DNA of 62,733 bases from Verrucomicrobiota bacterium (GTDB taxonomy: Bacteria > Verrucomicrobiota > Verrucomicrobiia > Opitutales > Opitutaceae). The first letter of the stretch is position 1; each line of letters starts with the position of its first letter. Location of the stretch: assembly GCA_028293565.1 (NCBI GenBank), contig JAQGON010000203.1:1-62733 (forward strand), read 5' to 3'. The notes under the pieces are model-generated. The model was not told where the DNA came from. It saw only the letters and a program-made list of their open reading frames with translations, and ran no database searches. Below, piece after piece: positions 1 through 9,600 of the stretch. The translations under genes and the position numbers were made by a program.

Positions 1-2
1 TC

Positions 3-3000
3 CTTTTCGTCAACTACGGCGACTTCACCAGCAACAGCCTGAACCACATCGGCGCGTTCGCGAACCGGCTCACGCTGCTCGGGCACGCATGCATCGTCGC
101 CGTCCCGGAGAATCCGGAGACGCTCTCCGTGATTCCGGATCCGTTGTTCACGCCGGCGACCGGCGCGCAGCTGCTGGAGGGCGGCGCGGGATTTCCGGAC
201 CGCCGGCCCGCGGATGTGCTCCATGCCTGGACGCCGCGCGAGAACGTGCGGGAATTCTCCCTCGCCTACCTCGCACGAAATCCGTCGACCGCGCTCATCG
301 TCCATCTCGAGGACAACGAGTATTTCCTCATGGAGAACTATGCGCGCGAGCCGCTCGCGACGTTGCGTCTGCGCACGGACGAGGAACTCGCCGCCAAGCT
401 CTCGCCCCGCCTTTCCCACCCGCTGCGCTTTCCGAATTTCCTGCGCGTCGCCCACGCCGTGACGTTCATCACGAACCGCCTGCAGGAACACATCCCGGTG
501 GGAAAGCCGTCCCGGCGCCTCCTGCCTGGCGTCGATCCCGCGTTTTACCAGCCGCTGATCCCCGACCCCGCGTTTCGGGCCGAGCTGAATCCCGCCCCCG
601 GAGAAAAACTGATCGTCTACACCGGCAGCACCACCTTCGCGAACCTCGCGGACGTGCGCACGCTGCTGCTCGCGGTCCGGCTGATCAACGAGCGCGGCAC
701 GCCGTGCCGGCTGGTCCGCACCGGGCTCAATCCCCCCGATCTCGCGCGTGAACTCGCCGCCATCGGCGGATCGCACGTGCTCGACCTCGGGTTCCTGCCG
801 AAGGCCCGTCTCGGGCCGCTGCTCGCGCTGGCCGACGTCCTCGTCCAGCCCGGGGCCGCCGATGCCTTTAACGATTACCGCCTGCCGTCGAAGATCCCGG
901 AATTCCTCTGCGTCGGCCGGCCGGTGATCCTGCCGCAGGCCAACCTCGCGGCGGAAATGGAGGACGGCCGCCACGCCCTTTTTCTGCGGACCGGATCGGC
1001 GGAGGAGATCGCGGACGCGTGCCAGCGGGTCTTCGCCGACGACTCCCTCGCGCAGCGGCTGGCCGACGGCGCGCTCGAGTTCGCGCGGGCGCACTTCGAT
1101 CTCAAGGCCAACACCGCGGGGCTGCTCGCGTTCTACGACGAGGTCCGCGCGCGGGCCCGGCCGATTTTCAGCGATCCCACCACGCCGCCGTCGGAGGATG
1201 TCCTGCTGGCGGACGGCGACGCCGCGCTGCGGATGCGGGCGAAGGAATCCTCGCTCGGTTCCCTCCGCCAGCGCCTCGCCGTTTTCCAGGCGCAGAACGC
1301 GCGCCTGATCGCGGAGACCGGCTACGTCCACGCGAAACTCCAGGACGCGCGCAACCAGGTCGAGATCCTGCGGTCGCGCCTCGACGACGCCGTCGACACC
1401 ACGACGCGGCTCGCGCACTCGCGGAATCCGGACGAGCTTCGCCAGCGCGATGACAAAATCCGCCGCATGACGGAGTCGTTCTCCTGGAAAGCCACGAGTC
1501 CGTTGCGGGCCATCCGCCGCGCGTTCGTCGACCGGCGGAAAAAACCGGCCGCCTCGGGTGCGGCCACTCTGCCCGCGCCGGTCCCGGGCTTCGCCTACAT
1601 GATTGACGAGCCGGCCGACTGGACGGACGTGCCGCCTTCCGGGGAACTGCGGGGCTGGGTGCTCGCCCCCGCCGGCAGCCGCATCGTGTCCGTGCGCGCG
1701 CGGGCGGGCGGCAAGACGTTTGAAGCCGCGTACGGCCTGCCGCGCAACGACGTCGCCGCCGGAAATCCGGATCATCCCCAGGCGGGCAACTCCGGGTTCA
1801 TCCTTGGCTATTCCCTGCCCGCCGAAAGCGCCCAGCCGCTGGCGCTCGAGGCGCTGACCGGCGACGGAGTCTGGCGCTGCTTCGCGGTCCCGACCGCGAG
1901 GATCAGCGCCGCGCTGCCGGACCATCTCCGCCGGGATTATGCGACGTGGGTGAAGCGCTTCGACACGCCGAAGCTCGAGGAAATCGTCGACCTGCGCGCC
2001 GACCTCGAATCGCTCCCGCCCGAGCAGCGTCCCCTGGTCTCGATCCTGATGCCGGTGTACAACACCCCCGAGCAGTGGTTGGCGAAGGCGATCGGATCCG
2101 TCCGGGCCCAGCTGTATCCGCATTGGGAGCTCTGCGTCGCGGACGACGCGTCGACCGAACCCCACGTTCGCCGCGTGCTCGAGGATTTCGCGCAGCGCGA
2201 CGCGCGGATCAAGGTCATCTTCCGCGAGGAAAACGGCCACATTTCCGCGGCGTCGAACTCCGCGCTCGACCTGGCCACGGGCACGTTCGTCGCGCTGCTG
2301 GATCACGACGACGAGCTGGCGCCCCGCGCGCTGGCGGACGTCGTGCTCGCGCTCGCGCGCCGTCCGGCGCTCGAGTTCATTTATTCGGACGAGGACAAGA
2401 TCGACGAGCAGGGCCGGCGCTTCGACCCGTACTTCAAGCCGGATTGGAATCCCGACCTGCTGCTCGGGCAGAATTACACCTGTCATCTTTCGGTTTTTCG
2501 CGCGGCCCGCGTCCGCGCCATCGGCGGTTTCCGCACCGGTTTCGAAGGCAGCCAGGACTGGGACCTGACGCTGCGCTTCACCGCGGGGCTCGCGCCGGCG
2601 CAGGTGCACCACATCTCGCGCGTCCTGTACCACTGGCGCGCCATCCCGGGATCGACCGCCCTCGTGATCGACGAGAAGAGCGACTATCCGTTCATCGCGG
2701 CGAAAAAGGCCCTCGCGGACCATCTCCGCCACCTCGACGCGAAGGCCGAGCTGGTGCCCGTCAAGGGACGGCACTGGCGGATCCGGCACCCGCTGCCGTC
2801 GCCGGCGCCGAAGGTTTCGATCATCGTTCCCACGCGGAACGGCGCGGACCTGCTCCGCCTCTGCGTCGGATCGATCCTCGCGAAGACGATCTATCCGGAC
2901 TTTGAAATTCTCGTCGTCAACAACCGCTCGGACGACGCCGCCACGCTGGCCTATTTCGACGAGCTGCGCGCGCTCGGGATCCGGGTGCTCGATTTCGACG

Positions 3001-3656
3001 CCCCCTTCAATTTCTCGGCGTTGAATAATTTCGCGGTGCGGGCCGGCGCGGGATCCATGCTCGCGTTCCTGAACAACGACCTCGAGGTGATCTCGGCCGA
3101 CTGGCTCGACGAGATGGTCTCGCAGGCGCTGCGTCCGGAAATCGGCGCGGTCGGGGCGATGCTTTACTACCCCGACGACACGGTGCAGCACGCCGGGGTC
3201 GTGCTCGGCCTGACCGGTCCGGCGGCGCGCGACGGCGTGGCGGGCCATGCGTTCAAGGGCGCGGCGCGCGGCGGCGAAGGCCAGCGCAACCGGCTGCGCC
3301 TCGCGCAGAACTACTCCGCCGTCACCGCCGCCTGCCTCGTGATCCGGCGGAAGACTTTCGAGGCGGTGGGCGGTTTCAACGAGACCGACCTTCCGGTCGC
3401 CTTCAACGATATCGATTTCTGCCTCCGCGTGCAGCAGGCGGGGTTCCGGAATCTCTGGACGCCCTTTGCCGAGCTCTACCATCACGAGTCGGCGAGCCGC
3501 GGCGCCGAGGACACGCCGGAGAAGGTCGAGCGGTTCGCACGCGAGGCGACATATATGCGCCGCGTCTGGGGCGGCCGCCTCGACCGCGATCCGGCCTACA
3601 ATCCGAATCTCACGCTGGCACGCGAGGATTTCTCCCTCGCCTTCCCCCCGCGCTGA
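3..3656 (+). CDS. Multidomain glycosyltransferase (GT4-like + two GT2 domains), 5' partial
   Basis: The frame is open from base 3, so the true start lies outside the window; about 1217 residues are visible. Residues 1-375 resemble a GT4 glycosyltransferase (conserved region near PGAADAFNDYRLPSKIPEF). A charged, probably coiled-coil stretch follows (about 415-500). A GT2 domain begins at PLVSILMPVYN (about 676) with DDAS and LDHDDE donor-binding motifs. A second GT2 domain begins at PKVSIIVPTRNG (about 935) with LNNDLEV and a C-terminal FNDIDFCLRVQQAGF block. Such tandem transferases assemble O-antigen or capsule chains at the cytoplasmic face of the membrane. It is the first of a run of + strand surface-glycan genes. 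Exact sugars and linkages cannot be read from sequence. Confidence 0.9.
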   Translation, partial: LFVNYGDFTSNSLNHIGAFANRLTLLGHACIVAVPENPETLSVIPDPLFTPATGAQLLEGGAGFPDRRPADVLHAWTPRENVREFSLAYLARNPSTALIVHLEDNEYFLMENYAREPLATLRLRTDEELAAKLSPRLSHPLRFPNFLRVAHAVTFITNRLQEHIPVGKPSRRLLPGVDPAFYQPLIPDPAFRAELNPAPGEKLIVYTGSTTFANLADVRTLLLAVRLINERGTPCRLVRTGLNPPDLARELAAIGGSHVLDLGFLPKARLGPLLALADVLVQPGAADAFNDYRLPSKIPEFLCVGRPVILPQANLAAEMEDGRHALFLRTGSAEEIADACQRVFADDSLAQRLADGALEFARAHFDLKANTAGLLAFYDEVRARARPIFSDPTTPPSEDVLLADGDAALRMRAKESSLGSLRQRLAVFQAQNARLIAETGYVHAKLQDARNQVEILRSRLDDAVDTTTRLAHSRNPDELRQRDDKIRRMTESFSWKATSPLRAIRRAFVDRRKKPAASGAATLPAPVPGFAYMIDEPADWTDVPPSGELRGWVLAPAGSRIVSVRARAGGKTFEAAYGLPRNDVAAGNPDHPQAGNSGFILGYSLPAESAQPLALEALTGDGVWRCFAVPTARISAALPDHLRRDYATWVKRFDTPKLEEIVDLRADLESLPPEQRPLVSILMPVYNTPEQWLAKAIGSVRAQLYPHWELCVADDASTEPHVRRVLEDFAQRDARIKVIFREENGHISAASNSALDLATGTFVALLDHDDELAPRALADVVLALARRPALEFIYSDEDKIDEQGRRFDPYFKPDWNPDLLLGQNYTCHLSVFRAARVRAIGGFRTGFEGSQDWDLTLRFTAGLAPAQVHHISRVLYHWRAIPGSTALVIDEKSDYPFIAAKKALADHLRHLDAKAELVPVKGRHWRIRHPLPSPAPKVSIIVPTRNGADLLRLCVGSILAKTIYPDFEILVVNNRSDDAATLAYFDELRALGIRVLDFDAPFNFSALNNFAVRAGAGSMLAFLNNDLEVISADWLDEMVSQALRPEIGAVGAMLYYPDDTVQHAGVVLGLTGPAARDGVAGHAFKGAARGGEGQRNRLRLAQNYSAVTAACLVIRRKTFEAVGGFNETDLPVAFNDIDFCLRVQQAGFRNLWTPFAELYHHESASRGAEDTPEKVERFAREATYMRRVWGGRLDRDPAYNPNLTLAREDFSLAFPPR

Positions 3657-3759
3657 AACCTCCGGTTTCAAGACGCCCATGAACGCCAGCCCTCCGCCGA
3701 TGGAATCGATGCCCCTCGTCCGCTTGGCGAAAATCGGCGCGGATTAGCGGTCAAACGGC

Positions 3760-4773
3760 ATGCACATCGCGAGCGTCGTCGACCAGCCCCGGGAGGGCGA
3801 TTTCCACTATCGCCAGCGCATTCCCGTCAAGGGTTGGGTGCATGCGGGCTACCGTCACGACCAGATCAGGCGGATTTCCGTGCACGCGCCCAACGGCGAG
3901 ATCGGCTGGACCAGCCAGCTTTATCCGCGCGCGGACGTCGCGCTGGCCCACCACCTCGCGCCCGAGGTCCGCACCGGCTTCCGTCTCGTGGCGACTTATC
4001 AGCCCGCCGGTCCGCCGCCACCAGTGCTGGGCATCGAGATCCGTGTCGAATTCGCCGACGGCACAACCACGCCGCTGGCCGGAATCCACCTCCAGCTCCT
4101 GCGTGACGACCACACCGGCGCGCCCTACGGGAATCTCTGCAACCCGAAGCACGTGGCGGTGCTGCACCGCGAGCACCTTTACTCGACCGGCAATCCCTCG
4201 GAGACCGCAAGCCCCGAGTGTGTCGATTTGATCGCGGACTATCTCCCGCCCGGCACCAGCCTCCTCGACGTCGGCTGCGGCATCGGCGCCTACTGCGAGC
4301 CGCTGCGCGCGAAGGGATTTTCCTGGATCGGCTGCGAGACCAGCCTCGATTGCGCGCATCAGCTCGCCCTGAAGAGCCGCCCGCATCGCGTCGTCAAGAC
4401 CGGCTCATGGCCGTGGTCGCGCTACCGGCTGCCGGCTGCGGACCGGGAATTCGACGCCGCGATCGCGATCGAGGTGCTCGAACACGTCCCGGAGCCGGAC
4501 GCCTTCCTCGCCGAAATGTCGCGGGTGACGCGCCGCCATGCGGTTTTTTCGGTGCCGAATCTCGAGACCCTTCCCTACCTCGCGAGCCGCCTCGTCGCGC
4601 CGTGGCACCTGCTCGAGGGCGATCACCGGAATTTTTTCACGCGCTTCAGCCTGCGTCCGCTGCTCGAACGCCATTTCCGGAAGGTGGAGGTCCTCGATTA
4701 CGGCCCGCTGCCGCTCGCCTCCGTCGACGGCCTCCCGCTGCCGAATCATCTCTTCGCCGTCTGCGAAGTCTGA
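3760..4773 (+). CDS. SAM-dependent methyltransferase with N-terminal beta-rich domain
   Basis: This 337-residue protein has a class I methyltransferase core from about residue 150. The SAM-binding motif is LLDVGCGIGAY (about 167), followed by an acidic residue at the end of strand 2 (GCETS) and AIAIEVLEHVPEPDAF typical of Methyltransf_11/23 proteins. The first about 125 residues look like a beta-sandwich (SVHAPNGEIGWTSQLYP) and resemble glycan-associated accessory domains, but I cannot name the family. It lies 103 bp after the glycosyltransferase and probably modifies a sugar or chain end of the same polysaccharide. The ATG at 3760 is the first start in frame after a short gap. Confidence 0.8.
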   Translation: MHIASVVDQPREGDFHYRQRIPVKGWVHAGYRHDQIRRISVHAPNGEIGWTSQLYPRADVALAHHLAPEVRTGFRLVATYQPAGPPPPVLGIEIRVEFADGTTTPLAGIHLQLLRDDHTGAPYGNLCNPKHVAVLHREHLYSTGNPSETASPECVDLIADYLPPGTSLLDVGCGIGAYCEPLRAKGFSWIGCETSLDCAHQLALKSRPHRVVKTGSWPWSRYRLPAADREFDAAIAIEVLEHVPEPDAFLAEMSRVTRRHAVFSVPNLETLPYLASRLVAPWHLLEGDHRNFFTRFSLRPLLERHFRKVEVLDYGPLPLASVDGLPLPNHLFAVCEV

Positions 4774-4811
4774 ATAGTGGTCGTCCGGAACCTCATGATG
4801 AACCCCGTTGA

Positions 4812-6638
4812 ATGTCTCTCCGCCCTCGCTCCAGCGATGCGGGCATTGCCCCACCGATGAGGTCGCTGCCACGCTGGCTGTTCGCGATGGGTTTCAGTCT
4901 GCTGATTTTCGGCGGAAAGCTCTGGTTCATTGACGCCGCGGGGAGCGACCTGCCGACGTGGGACCAGTGGGACGCCGAGGGCGAGGTCGTGCTGCGGCCG
5001 TGGCTCGAAGGGTGGATGCGGGCAAAGGAAATCTTCCATCCGCACAACGAGCACCGCGTGGTCACCACCAAGCTTTACGCCCTCGGCCTGTTCGTCGCCA
5101 ACCGGCAGTGGGACGCCTTCGTCGAGACGACGGCGAATGCGGCGGTCCACACCGCGAGCGCGCTGGTGCTCCTGCTGCTCGCCCGGCGCTGGCTGGCGCG
5201 CCCCTGGCTCGGGATGTTCGCCGTCCTCCTTGCGGTCCTCTTCACCCTGCCGTTCTCCTGGGAAAACACGCTCTTCGGGTTCCAGGTGCCGTTTTATTTC
5301 CTGCTCCTTTTCTCGATCGGCCACGTCGCGCTGACGCTGCAGGAGGACCGGTTCAGCGGACGATGGGGCCTGGGACAACTCTGCGGCGCGCTGGCGGTGC
5401 TGTCGCTCGCCTCCGGATTTTTTTCCGCGCTGGCGATCCTGGCGGTGCTGGGGCACCGGTTCGTCCGCGAGCGCCGGTGGAACGCACAGCAGATCACCAC
5501 CGCCGTGCTCGCGGCCGGGTTCGCGGTCGCGGGCTGGAAGCTGAAGAACGACGTGCCCGGACACGCTTACCTCCGGGCGCACGGGCCGGTGGAATTCGGG
5601 CACGCCCTCCTCCAGCTCGTCGCGTGGCCGGGGTCGGCGACGTTTCCCTGGTCGCTGCTGCTCTTCGGACCCGCCGTCGTGTTCGCGGTCCGTCGCGTCC
5701 GCGCCCGCGCCACGGAACCGGCCGAGGCGGTCCTTCTCGGTCTTTTCCTCTGGCTCGTCCTGCAGTGCCTCGCGACGGCCTACGCGCGCGGCGCCGGCGC
5801 GGTGCTCTCGCCGCGTTACTTCGACCTGCTCGCGTTGAACGTCGCGCTCGGATTCGTTTTTCTGATCCGGGAATTCGCGGGCCGGACGCGGATCGTGCTG
5901 GCGGCGCTGTGGCTCGCCGGCGTTGGCGCAGGGCTCGCCGAACAAAGCCGCACGATGTGGCGGGACTTTGTCGCGCCAAACATTCCGCGGCAGGCGCGGC
6001 AGGAGGAAAACGTCCGCGATTACCTGCGGACGCGCGATCCCGCTCACCTGCTGAACAAGCCGTGGGGCGAGGTGCCCTATCCCGTCGGCGAGACGCTGGT
6101 AGAGCGCCTCAAGGTTCCGGTGATTCAGGAGGTCATGCCCCCGAGCGTGCGGCGGTCCGTGCCCGTGGGGAACGGCGCCCCGTCCGAGCTTCCTCCGGGG
6201 CTGCCCGCTCCGGTTCGGCCGGTCGCGCTCAGCACGTGGTCGCTGCCCTCCCACCCGCAGCGGTTTCATTGGCGGAGCGCGCTCCAGCCCGACACCTCCC
6301 TCCCCGTCCTGCGCTTCCGGATCGCGGGCGATCTCGGGAATCCGGACCGGGACGGCGAGCTTCTCGTGAGAAGCGCTTCCGGCGAGGTCAGCGTGGTGCC
6401 GGACACCGCGCCGGGGAATCGCTGGAAAACAGCGAATGTCTTTCGTCCCGCGGGCGAGTGGTGGCTCGAGGCGACCGCACCGAGCGCCGGCGCGTGGTTC
6501 GCCTTCACGGAGCCGGTCGAGGTCGGCCGCTGGACCTGGGTTGCCGAGAAACTTTTGAAGTACCATTTTGTCCTCATGGCCGCCGGGCTCGCGCTCGTCG
6601 CGGCGTCCGGCTGGTCGCGGCGGCGCGCGGACGCCTGA
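4812..6638 (+). CDS. Polytopic membrane protein, possibly a GT-C-type glycosyltransferase
   Basis: The 608-residue product has many hydrophobic segments (first at about residue 20, then repeated through about 400, and a last one near the C-terminus). A soluble, probably extracytoplasmic segment lies between about 420 and 570. The pattern fits lipid-linked-sugar GT-C enzymes or polysaccharide membrane proteins, but no diagnostic DD/DE loop is certain. An alternative start is the ATG at 4857 (MRSLPRWLF). It is followed after 3 bp by another membrane protein, so the two are probably co-translated and may work together in the glycan pathway. Confidence 0.7.
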   Translation: MSLRPRSSDAGIAPPMRSLPRWLFAMGFSLLIFGGKLWFIDAAGSDLPTWDQWDAEGEVVLRPWLEGWMRAKEIFHPHNEHRVVTTKLYALGLFVANRQWDAFVETTANAAVHTASALVLLLLARRWLARPWLGMFAVLLAVLFTLPFSWENTLFGFQVPFYFLLLFSIGHVALTLQEDRFSGRWGLGQLCGALAVLSLASGFFSALAILAVLGHRFVRERRWNAQQITTAVLAAGFAVAGWKLKNDVPGHAYLRAHGPVEFGHALLQLVAWPGSATFPWSLLLFGPAVVFAVRRVRARATEPAEAVLLGLFLWLVLQCLATAYARGAGAVLSPRYFDLLALNVALGFVFLIREFAGRTRIVLAALWLAGVGAGLAEQSRTMWRDFVAPNIPRQARQEENVRDYLRTRDPAHLLNKPWGEVPYPVGETLVERLKVPVIQEVMPPSVRRSVPVGNGAPSELPPGLPAPVRPVALSTWSLPSHPQRFHWRSALQPDTSLPVLRFRIAGDLGNPDRDGELLVRSASGEVSVVPDTAPGNRWKTANVFRPAGEWWLEATAPSAGAWFAFTEPVEVGRWTWVAEKLLKYHFVLMAAGLALVAASGWSRRRADA

Positions 6639-6641
6639 GCC

Positions 6642-8264
6642 ATGCTCTTGCTGCTCACCTGGCTCCTGGTTTTTTTGCTCGTCGCCCTGCCCGTTCATGC
6701 GACCGGCGTCTGGCTCCGGCGCCGCGGCGAGACGGATCCAGGCGTCCTGATCGCGGCCCCGCTGGTGGCCTGCGGGATTGCCGCGTATGCGGCGTTCGGC
6801 CTGTTTTTCCTGCACCCGGTCGCCGGAAAAGTTTTCTCGTATGGCGTGATGGTGGGAAGCGGCTGGTTCGTCTGGCGCGACCGGCGGAATTTTTCGACGG
6901 GCGTCGGATCGTGGCGGATCCCCGCGCTGCTGGTCCTCGCCATCGGGCTCTTCCATCTCGCGCTGCTTTATCTGCCGGAGCTCGGACGCGAGCCGGAATG
7001 GCAAGCGCAGGGGCGTTTTCTCTACGAATTCCCGATGGACGCGAACCTGCCGAAGCTGCTCGGCGACCGCCTGTACGACGGAGTTTCACCGAAGCCGTTC
7101 CTTCCCGACGCCGGATGGCTGAGCAGCGACCGCCCGCCGCTCCAGGCCGGATTTTACCTCCTGGTGCGTCCGTGGCTCGAGCTCGCTCACCTGCCGGTGG
7201 GGCTGGGTTACCAATGCATCGGGACGCTCGTGCAGCTTTTCTGGGTGCCGGCCTTCTGGCTCGCCGGCCGCCGGCTCGGACTCGCGCCGCGACCGACCGC
7301 GGCCGTGATCCTGCTCACGGCCGCCTCGGGTTTCGCGCTGTTCAACGGCACGTACGTGTGGCCAAAACTGCTGGCCGGCGCATACACCCTGATGGCGGCG
7401 GGCCTCCTGCTCCGCGCCGCGGCGACGCCCACCCGGTTTTCCGCGGCGGTGGCGGGCGCCGCGGCAGCGCTGGCGTGGCTCGCCCATGGCGGCGCGGCGT
7501 TTTCGCTCGGGACGCTTGTCCTCGTGCTGGTGGTCCCGCGCTGGTTTCCGGGATGGAAAAACACGGCGGCCGCGGCCGGCGTCCTCGCGCTGCTGGTCCT
7601 GCCATGGACCGCCTACCAAAAAGCGTACGATCCCCCGGGCAACCGGCTCGTCAAGTGGCACCTCGCCGGCGTGGTTCCGATCGACGCGCGTCCGGTGTTC
7701 CAGACGGTCGGCGACGAATACGACGCACTCGCCCACGACACCCTCGTGGCGAACAAGCGCGCGAATTTCAAAACCCTGTTTTATGGCGACTTCAAATCGG
7801 CGCTCGACGTCTTCACCACCCCCGCGCGGCAACGAAGGGTCGAGGAGTTCTTCTATGTTTTCCGCAGCCTCGGGATTCTCAACCTGGCATGGGTGCTCGC
7901 GCCGCTGGCGTGGCTGGTTCGCCGGCGCCTGCCGTCGGGTTTCGAACCGCAGGTTTTTTTGCTGGCGTGGACCGCGGCCACGCTCGTGGCCTGGCCGCTG
8001 CTGATGTTCATCCCCGGTTCCACGATCCTGCACCAGGGATCCTATGCGATGGTGCTCTCGCTGTTTCTGCTCGCCATCGTGTTCCTCCTCCAACTGCCGC
8101 GGTGGCTCGGAATACCGGTGCTCGTGTGGCATGTGCTCGGCTTTGGGTTGACCTGGGTGGTCTACTACAAATCCGCCCCGCTCGAGGGGACGATGTTCGT
8201 GCTGATGGCGCTGGCGGCGGGACTGGCAGGGTTCACGCTTCGGCGCAGCCTACGGTCGGGGTAG
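6642..8264 (+). CDS. Polytopic membrane protein of the surface-glycan block
   Basis: The 540-residue product starts with a strongly hydrophobic helix (MLLLLTWLLVFLLVALPVHA) and contains about ten or more membrane segments. A larger loop after the fifth or sixth helix carries aromatic and charged residues (KLLGDRLYDGVSPKPFLPD). This organisation recalls GT39/GT83-like membrane transferases, but I do not recognise a specific family. It starts 3 bp after the stop of the preceding membrane-protein gene, which implies translational coupling. The role, most likely transfer or modification of a lipid-linked saccharide, is inferred only from topology and neighbours. Confidence 0.65.
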   Translation: MLLLLTWLLVFLLVALPVHATGVWLRRRGETDPGVLIAAPLVACGIAAYAAFGLFFLHPVAGKVFSYGVMVGSGWFVWRDRRNFSTGVGSWRIPALLVLAIGLFHLALLYLPELGREPEWQAQGRFLYEFPMDANLPKLLGDRLYDGVSPKPFLPDAGWLSSDRPPLQAGFYLLVRPWLELAHLPVGLGYQCIGTLVQLFWVPAFWLAGRRLGLAPRPTAAVILLTAASGFALFNGTYVWPKLLAGAYTLMAAGLLLRAAATPTRFSAAVAGAAAALAWLAHGGAAFSLGTLVLVLVVPRWFPGWKNTAAAAGVLALLVLPWTAYQKAYDPPGNRLVKWHLAGVVPIDARPVFQTVGDEYDALAHDTLVANKRANFKTLFYGDFKSALDVFTTPARQRRVEEFFYVFRSLGILNLAWVLAPLAWLVRRRLPSGFEPQVFLLAWTAATLVAWPLLMFIPGSTILHQGSYAMVLSLFLLAIVFLLQLPRWLGIPVLVWHVLGFGLTWVVYYKSAPLEGTMFVLMALAAGLAGFTLRRSLRSG

Positions 8265-8304
8265 CTGGAAACGCGGATTTCGCATCCGCCGGAAGGCACT
8301 CTTT

Positions 8305-8340
8305 CATTGGAGCTTGGATGTTGGAATTTGGAGTTTAGCG
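8305..8340. repeat. Diverged partial copy of the AACTTCCAAC intergenic repeat
   Basis: A 36-base stretch just before the epimerase gene resembles the reverse orientation of the short repeat seen at 9433-9530 and 20613-21084 (shared feel of TTGGAxxTTGGA steps). It is too diverged to be sure, and no function is apparent. Confidence 0.35.
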
Positions 8341-8350
8341 TTTTTGCCTG

Positions 8351-9418
8351 ATGTCGAAGACCCTTCTTGTCACCGGCTCGTCCGGCCTCATCGGTTCGGA
8401 GGTGTGCGTTTATTTTGCCCGCGAGCTGGGGTATGCGGTGCATGGCGTGGATAACAACCAGCGCGCCGTTTTTTTTGGCCCGCAGGGCGACACGCGCTGG
8501 AACCAGCAGCGGCTGGTGAAGGAACTGCCGGGTTTTGTGCACCACGAGCTCGACATCCGCGACCGCGCGGGCGTGCTCGCGCTGGTGAAGTCGGTGAGGC
8601 CCGACGTGCTGGTCCACACGGCGGCGCAGCCCAGCCACGATCGCGCGGCGGCGATTCCGTTCGACGACTTCGACACGAACGCGGTCGGCACGCTCAACCT
8701 CCTCGAGGCGGTCCGGCAGGCCGCGCCGGAGTCGCCGTTCGTCCACATGAGCACGAACAAGGTGTACGGCGACGCCCCGAACCGGATCGCGCTGAAGGAG
8801 CTGGCGACCCGCTGGGATTACGCCGATCCGGCCTACGAGCACGGCATCGCGGAAACCTTCACGATCGACCAGTCGAAGCACTCGCTTTTCGGCGCATCGA
8901 AGGTGGCGGCGGACGTGATGGTCCAGGAGTACGGCCGCTACTTCAACCTGCCGTGCTGCTGCCTGCGCGGCGGCTGCCTCACGGGGCCGAACCATTCGGG
9001 CGTCGAACTGCACGGCTTCCTCAGCTACCTCGTGAAATGCAATCTCGAGGGCCGCGAGTACAAGGTTTTCGGTTACAAGGGAAAACAGGTGCGCGACAAC
9101 ATCCATTCGCTCGACGTCGCGCGTTTCATGGCGGCATTCGTGGCGGCGCCGCGCGCGGGCGAGGTCTACAACCTCGGCGGCGGGAAGGCGAACAGCACCT
9201 CGATCCTCGAGGCGTTCCGGCACGCGGAGAAATTCAGCGGCAAGGCGCAGGTCTTCACCTACGTCGAGGAGAACCGCATGGGCGACCACATCTGCTATTA
9301 CAGCGACCTCCGGAAAATGCGCGCGCACTATCCCGCCTGGGACATCACCCAGTCGCTGGAGGAGACCATCCGGCAGATCGTGGAAGCCTGGCGGAGGCGG
9401 AGCCGCGAGGCGAAATGA
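8351..9418 (+). CDS. NAD-dependent sugar-nucleotide epimerase, CDP-paratose/tyvelose 2-epimerase-like
   Basis: The 355-residue protein is an extended SDR. It has the Rossmann glycine motif TGSSGLIG (residues 8-15), STNKVYGD near 134-141 and a long conserved run from [18 protein letters not shown] to [13 protein letters not shown] that matches CDP-tyvelose epimerase-like proteins. In the usual YxxxK catalytic pair the lysine is present (K184), but the tyrosine position is Phe (SLFGASK, F180). The gene lies in the surface-glycan block and probably supplies or modifies an activated sugar. The start ATG at 8351 gives the standard N-terminus directly before the Rossmann fold. Confidence 0.85.
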   Translation: MSKTLLVTGSSGLIGSEVCVYFARELGYAVHGVDNNQRAVFFGPQGDTRWNQQRLVKELPGFVHHELDIRDRAGVLALVKSVRPDVLVHTAAQPSHDRAAAIPFDDFDTNAVGTLNLLEAVRQAAPESPFVHMSTNKVYGDAPNRIALKELATRWDYADPAYEHGIAETFTIDQSKHSLFGASKVAADVMVQEYGRYFNLPCCCLRGGCLTGPNHSGVELHGFLSYLVKCNLEGREYKVFGYKGKQVRDNIHSLDVARFMAAFVAAPRAGEVYNLGGGKANSTSILEAFRHAEKFSGKAQVFTYVEENRMGDHICYYSDLRKMRAHYPAWDITQSLEETIRQIVEAWRRRSREAK

Positions 9419-9432
9419 GGCGCGCCGGGGAA

Positions 9433-9530
9433 CGGGCGAACATCGAACTTTCAACGCTCAACTTCCAACCTCGAACTTCAGAAAGGATCGGCATTCAATG
9501 TTGGAAGTTGAGCGTTGGAAGTTCGATCGG
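9433..9530. repeat. Inverted pair of the AACTTCCAAC repeat between epimerase and surE
   Basis: The left arm (9433-9475) contains GAACATCGAACTTTCAACG and CTCAACTTCCAAC. The right arm (9493-9530) is its reverse complement with TTGGAAGTTGAGCGTTGGAA. The two arms can fold as a long hairpin. The same core recurs at 20613, 20770, 20927 and, inverted, at 21046, so it is a dispersed, REP-like element. Confidence 0.8.
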
Positions 9531-9600
9531 ATCGGCGGCTTTTTGACCCGGCTTTTTTTCCAATCGTAAATCATCACCCCGGCCGCCATTTTGCCGGGCC

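Noticed and set aside
4746-7004. Long open antisense reading frame opposite the membrane-protein gene (also similar ones at 12426-14192, 14195-16264 and 25528-27657)
   Set aside because: They lie opposite well-supported genes, have Arg/Pro/Gly/Asp-rich composition with no domain, and arise from high GC content that removes stop codons.
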